Assembly: GCF_019575955.1 (NCBI RefSeq)
Contig: NZ_CP080575.1
Span: 2,635,454-2,699,453, forward strand
Length of the DNA stretch: 64,000 bases
Direction of reading: 5' to 3'
Origin: Nesterenkonia pannonica
GTDB lineage: Bacteria > Actinomycetota > Actinomycetes > Actinomycetales > Micrococcaceae
The first letter of the stretch is position 1. Every line of letters starts with the position of its first letter. Positions 62,708 through 64,000 of this stretch are shown piece by piece. The position numbers and the translations under genes are program-made. The notes under the pieces were generated by a model. That model saw only the letters and a list, made by a program, of their open reading frames with translations. It did no database searches and was not told the origin of the DNA.

Positions 62708-62780
62708 TGCCCCAGACAGGATTCGAACCTGTGACACCCGCTTTAGGAGAGCGGTGCTCTATCCCCTGAGCTACTGAGGC
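62708..62780 (-). tRNA. tRNA-Arg(CCU)
   Basis: On the minus strand the 73-nt sequence folds as a cloverleaf: acceptor GCCTCAG/CTGGGGC, D-arm GCTCAGGGGATAGAGC, anticodon loop CTCCTAA (anticodon CCT), and T-arm CAGGTTCGAATCCTG. The discriminator is A and CCA is not encoded. It would read the rare AGG codon. Confidence 0.96.
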
Positions 62781-62870
62781 GGGGCGCGACCATCCTACCT
62801 CTCATCGACGTGTGACCCCACGTGAAGGGGCTGTAACACTGCCATTACACATCACCCCTACTCTTGAAGA

Positions 62871-63682
62871 ATGATTGAACAATCTTCGTCGCACGGGGGC
62901 GTGTGACCCTGGTGGGCGCAGGGCCGGGCGCGGCCGACCTGATGACGGTCCGGGCTGTGCGAGCCCTGCAGTCGGCCGATGTGGTCTTCTATGACCGGCT
63001 TGCCCCTACCGACGCGCTGCGCGAATGGGCTCCGCAGGCACGGCTGTTCGACGTGGGGAAGCGTCCGGGGCATCACCGGGTGACGCAGGAGAATATTCAC
63101 AGCATGATGCTCTCCTCGGCCAGCACGGGCCAGCATGTGGTCCGCCTCAAGGGCGGAGATCCGTTCGTCTTCGGCAGAGGGTGCGAGGAGGTCGCGGCCT
63201 GCAGGGAGGTAAGCGTTCCCGTCACCGTCGTTCCGGGGTGACCTCGGCGATCTCTGTCTTAAGCAGCCGCCGGGATACCCGTGACCGCTCGCAACGTCAC
63301 ACGCACCTTCACCGTGATCTCGGGGCACGATCCGCTCAGCGAGGACGAGCTCTCCGGGCTGGTCTCCCTCGGCGGCACTGCCGTCATTCTGATGGGCGTG
63401 GGAACGCTCGGGAACACGCTCACCGGACTCCACCGCATGGGGATGAGCCCCACAACGCCGGTCGCCGTGGTGGAGCGCGGCTTCAGCGACGAGCAGCGTG
63501 TGCTCATCGACGGTTCAGCGAACATGATCGCGACCGCTGCCGCAGCGAAGATCCGACCCCCTGCCGTGCTCGTCGTGGGCGAAGTGGTCAGCCTCGCGGC
63601 AGCCAGCGACGACGAAGGACGTGCCGTGCTGAACCCTGACAACGCCCTCTCAGAGCTTCGCGCCATGGCGAACCAGAGCTGA
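62871..63682 (+). CDS. cobA: Uroporphyrinogen-III C-methyltransferase
   Basis: SAM-dependent methyltransferase at the sirohaem/cobalamin branch. N-terminal VTLVGAGPGAADLMTVRAVRALQSADVVFYDRL, SAM-region VVRLKGGDPFVFGRGCEEV, TVISGHDPLSEDE and the C-terminal GTAVILMGVGTLGNTL and VAVVERGFSDEQRVLI. Slips near 62903 and 63258-63264. GTAAGC at 63209-63214 gives REVSVPVTVVPG where REAGVPV is usual; CTTAAGC at 63258-63264 interrupts SAISVPAAAGIPV. A single-domain enzyme; no CysG-like N-terminus is present. Confidence 0.94.
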
Positions 63683-63714
63683 TGCGGACCGCCGGAAAAA
63701 TCCTCCGGACATGG

Positions 63715-63750
63715 CTGTGGCCCCTGATCCGTGAAGATCAGGGGCCACAG
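63715..63750. terminator. Bidirectional hairpin between cobA and cold-shock gene
   Basis: CTGTGGCCCCTGATC (63715-63729) pairs perfectly with GATCAGGGGCCACAG (63736-63750) around CGTGAA. It lies between convergent genes, 33 bp after the cobA stop and 44 bp after the csp stop, so it can serve both. Confidence 0.85.
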
Positions 63751-63793
63751 TATGCGTCAGGCTGCTAGCGCCTGATCATCGCTGCTCTGCGGA

Positions 63794-63996
63794 TCAGAGC
63801 GGGCTGACGTTCTCAGCCTGCAGACCCTTGGGTCCGCGGGCAGTCTCGAACTCAACCTGCTGGTTCTCCTCGAGCGAGCGGAAGCCTGAGCTGTTGATCG
63901 CGCTGAAGTGCACGAACACGTCGTCGGAGCCGTCCTGGGGGCGATGAAGCCGTAGCCCTTTTCGGCGTTGAACCATTTAACTGTGCCAGTGGCCAT
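63794..63996 (-). CDS. csp: Cold-shock protein
   Basis: Single CSD domain binding single-stranded nucleic acid: [70 protein letters not shown]1 (KGYGFI) and RNP2 (VFVHF) are present. One slip near 63937 (lost G in a G run) splits the coding frame. 67 residues is the usual length. The few bases left after its start contain no visible promoter. Confidence 0.94.
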
Positions 63997-64000
63997 GGTG

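Noticed and set aside
1..64000. CRISPR arrays, insertion sequences, prophage genes
   Set aside because: No regularly spaced repeats, transposase or integrase motifs, or flanking duplications were seen on either strand.

Overview
The window is high-GC DNA, densely coded, from an actinobacterium. GTG starts, ATGA overlaps between neighbours, a menaquinone set (menB, menE, menA), system II cytochrome c maturation genes and the actinobacterial order pcrA-sucC-sucD and perM-like-purN fit Micrococcales. A Micrococcaceae/Nesterenkonia-like host is my best guess; this is inference, because no rRNA is present.

Most genes are interrupted by one-base slips, so coordinates below follow whole genes across them. 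The slips fall into two classes. Some are lost bases in G or C runs. The others sit at a recurrent lesion that replaces an expected GCCGGC palindrome with GTAAGC, GCTTAC, GCTTAAGC, GCTTAGC, GTAAAC or similar. I read most of these 'broken' genes as intact in the cell and mis-called in the sequence.

Layout. 0-11 kb: menB, tag, a surface module (DUF4397 protein, sortase, ECF sigma factor and RskA-like anti-sigma), an oxidoreductase, two tandem CNNM-type transporters, menE and menA. 11-16.4 kb: small membrane proteins and the ccsB-resB-ccdA-resA haem/cytochrome c operon. 16.6-30.7 kb: a polyamine island with a PuuP-like permease, an Lrp regulator, an amino-acid-type ABC importer, a gamma-glutamyltransferase relative, and a coupled operon of putrescine oxidase, agmatine deiminase, amidase, amidohydrolase and aldehyde dehydrogenase. 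A divergent TetR gene and two matching operator-like palindromes suggest joint control. 30.7-38.5 kb: histidine phosphatase, purN, membrane proteins, a PerM-like protein, an App1-type phosphatase, a mannosyltransferase-like GT4 and an inositol monophosphatase relative. 38.7-51.7 kb: a VIT-type transporter, a divergent two-component system with a tiny secreted-peptide gene, a P-type ATPase, sucCD, pcrA, a DMT transporter and an old yellow enzyme.

51.8-60.0 kb holds a ThrE-type exporter and a complete actinobacterial-style gas vesicle operon (gvpY-like, SRPBCC, gvpA, F, G, O, J, S, K, L), transcribed leftward with tightly packed and mostly overlapping genes. Several of its proteins carry long low-complexity tails, strongly acidic in one gene and basic/Ser-rich in its neighbour. 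60.3-64.0 kb: a rhodanese-DUF2892 protein with a CstR-like repressor, a DUF418 membrane protein, tRNA-Arg(CCU), cobA and a cold-shock gene.
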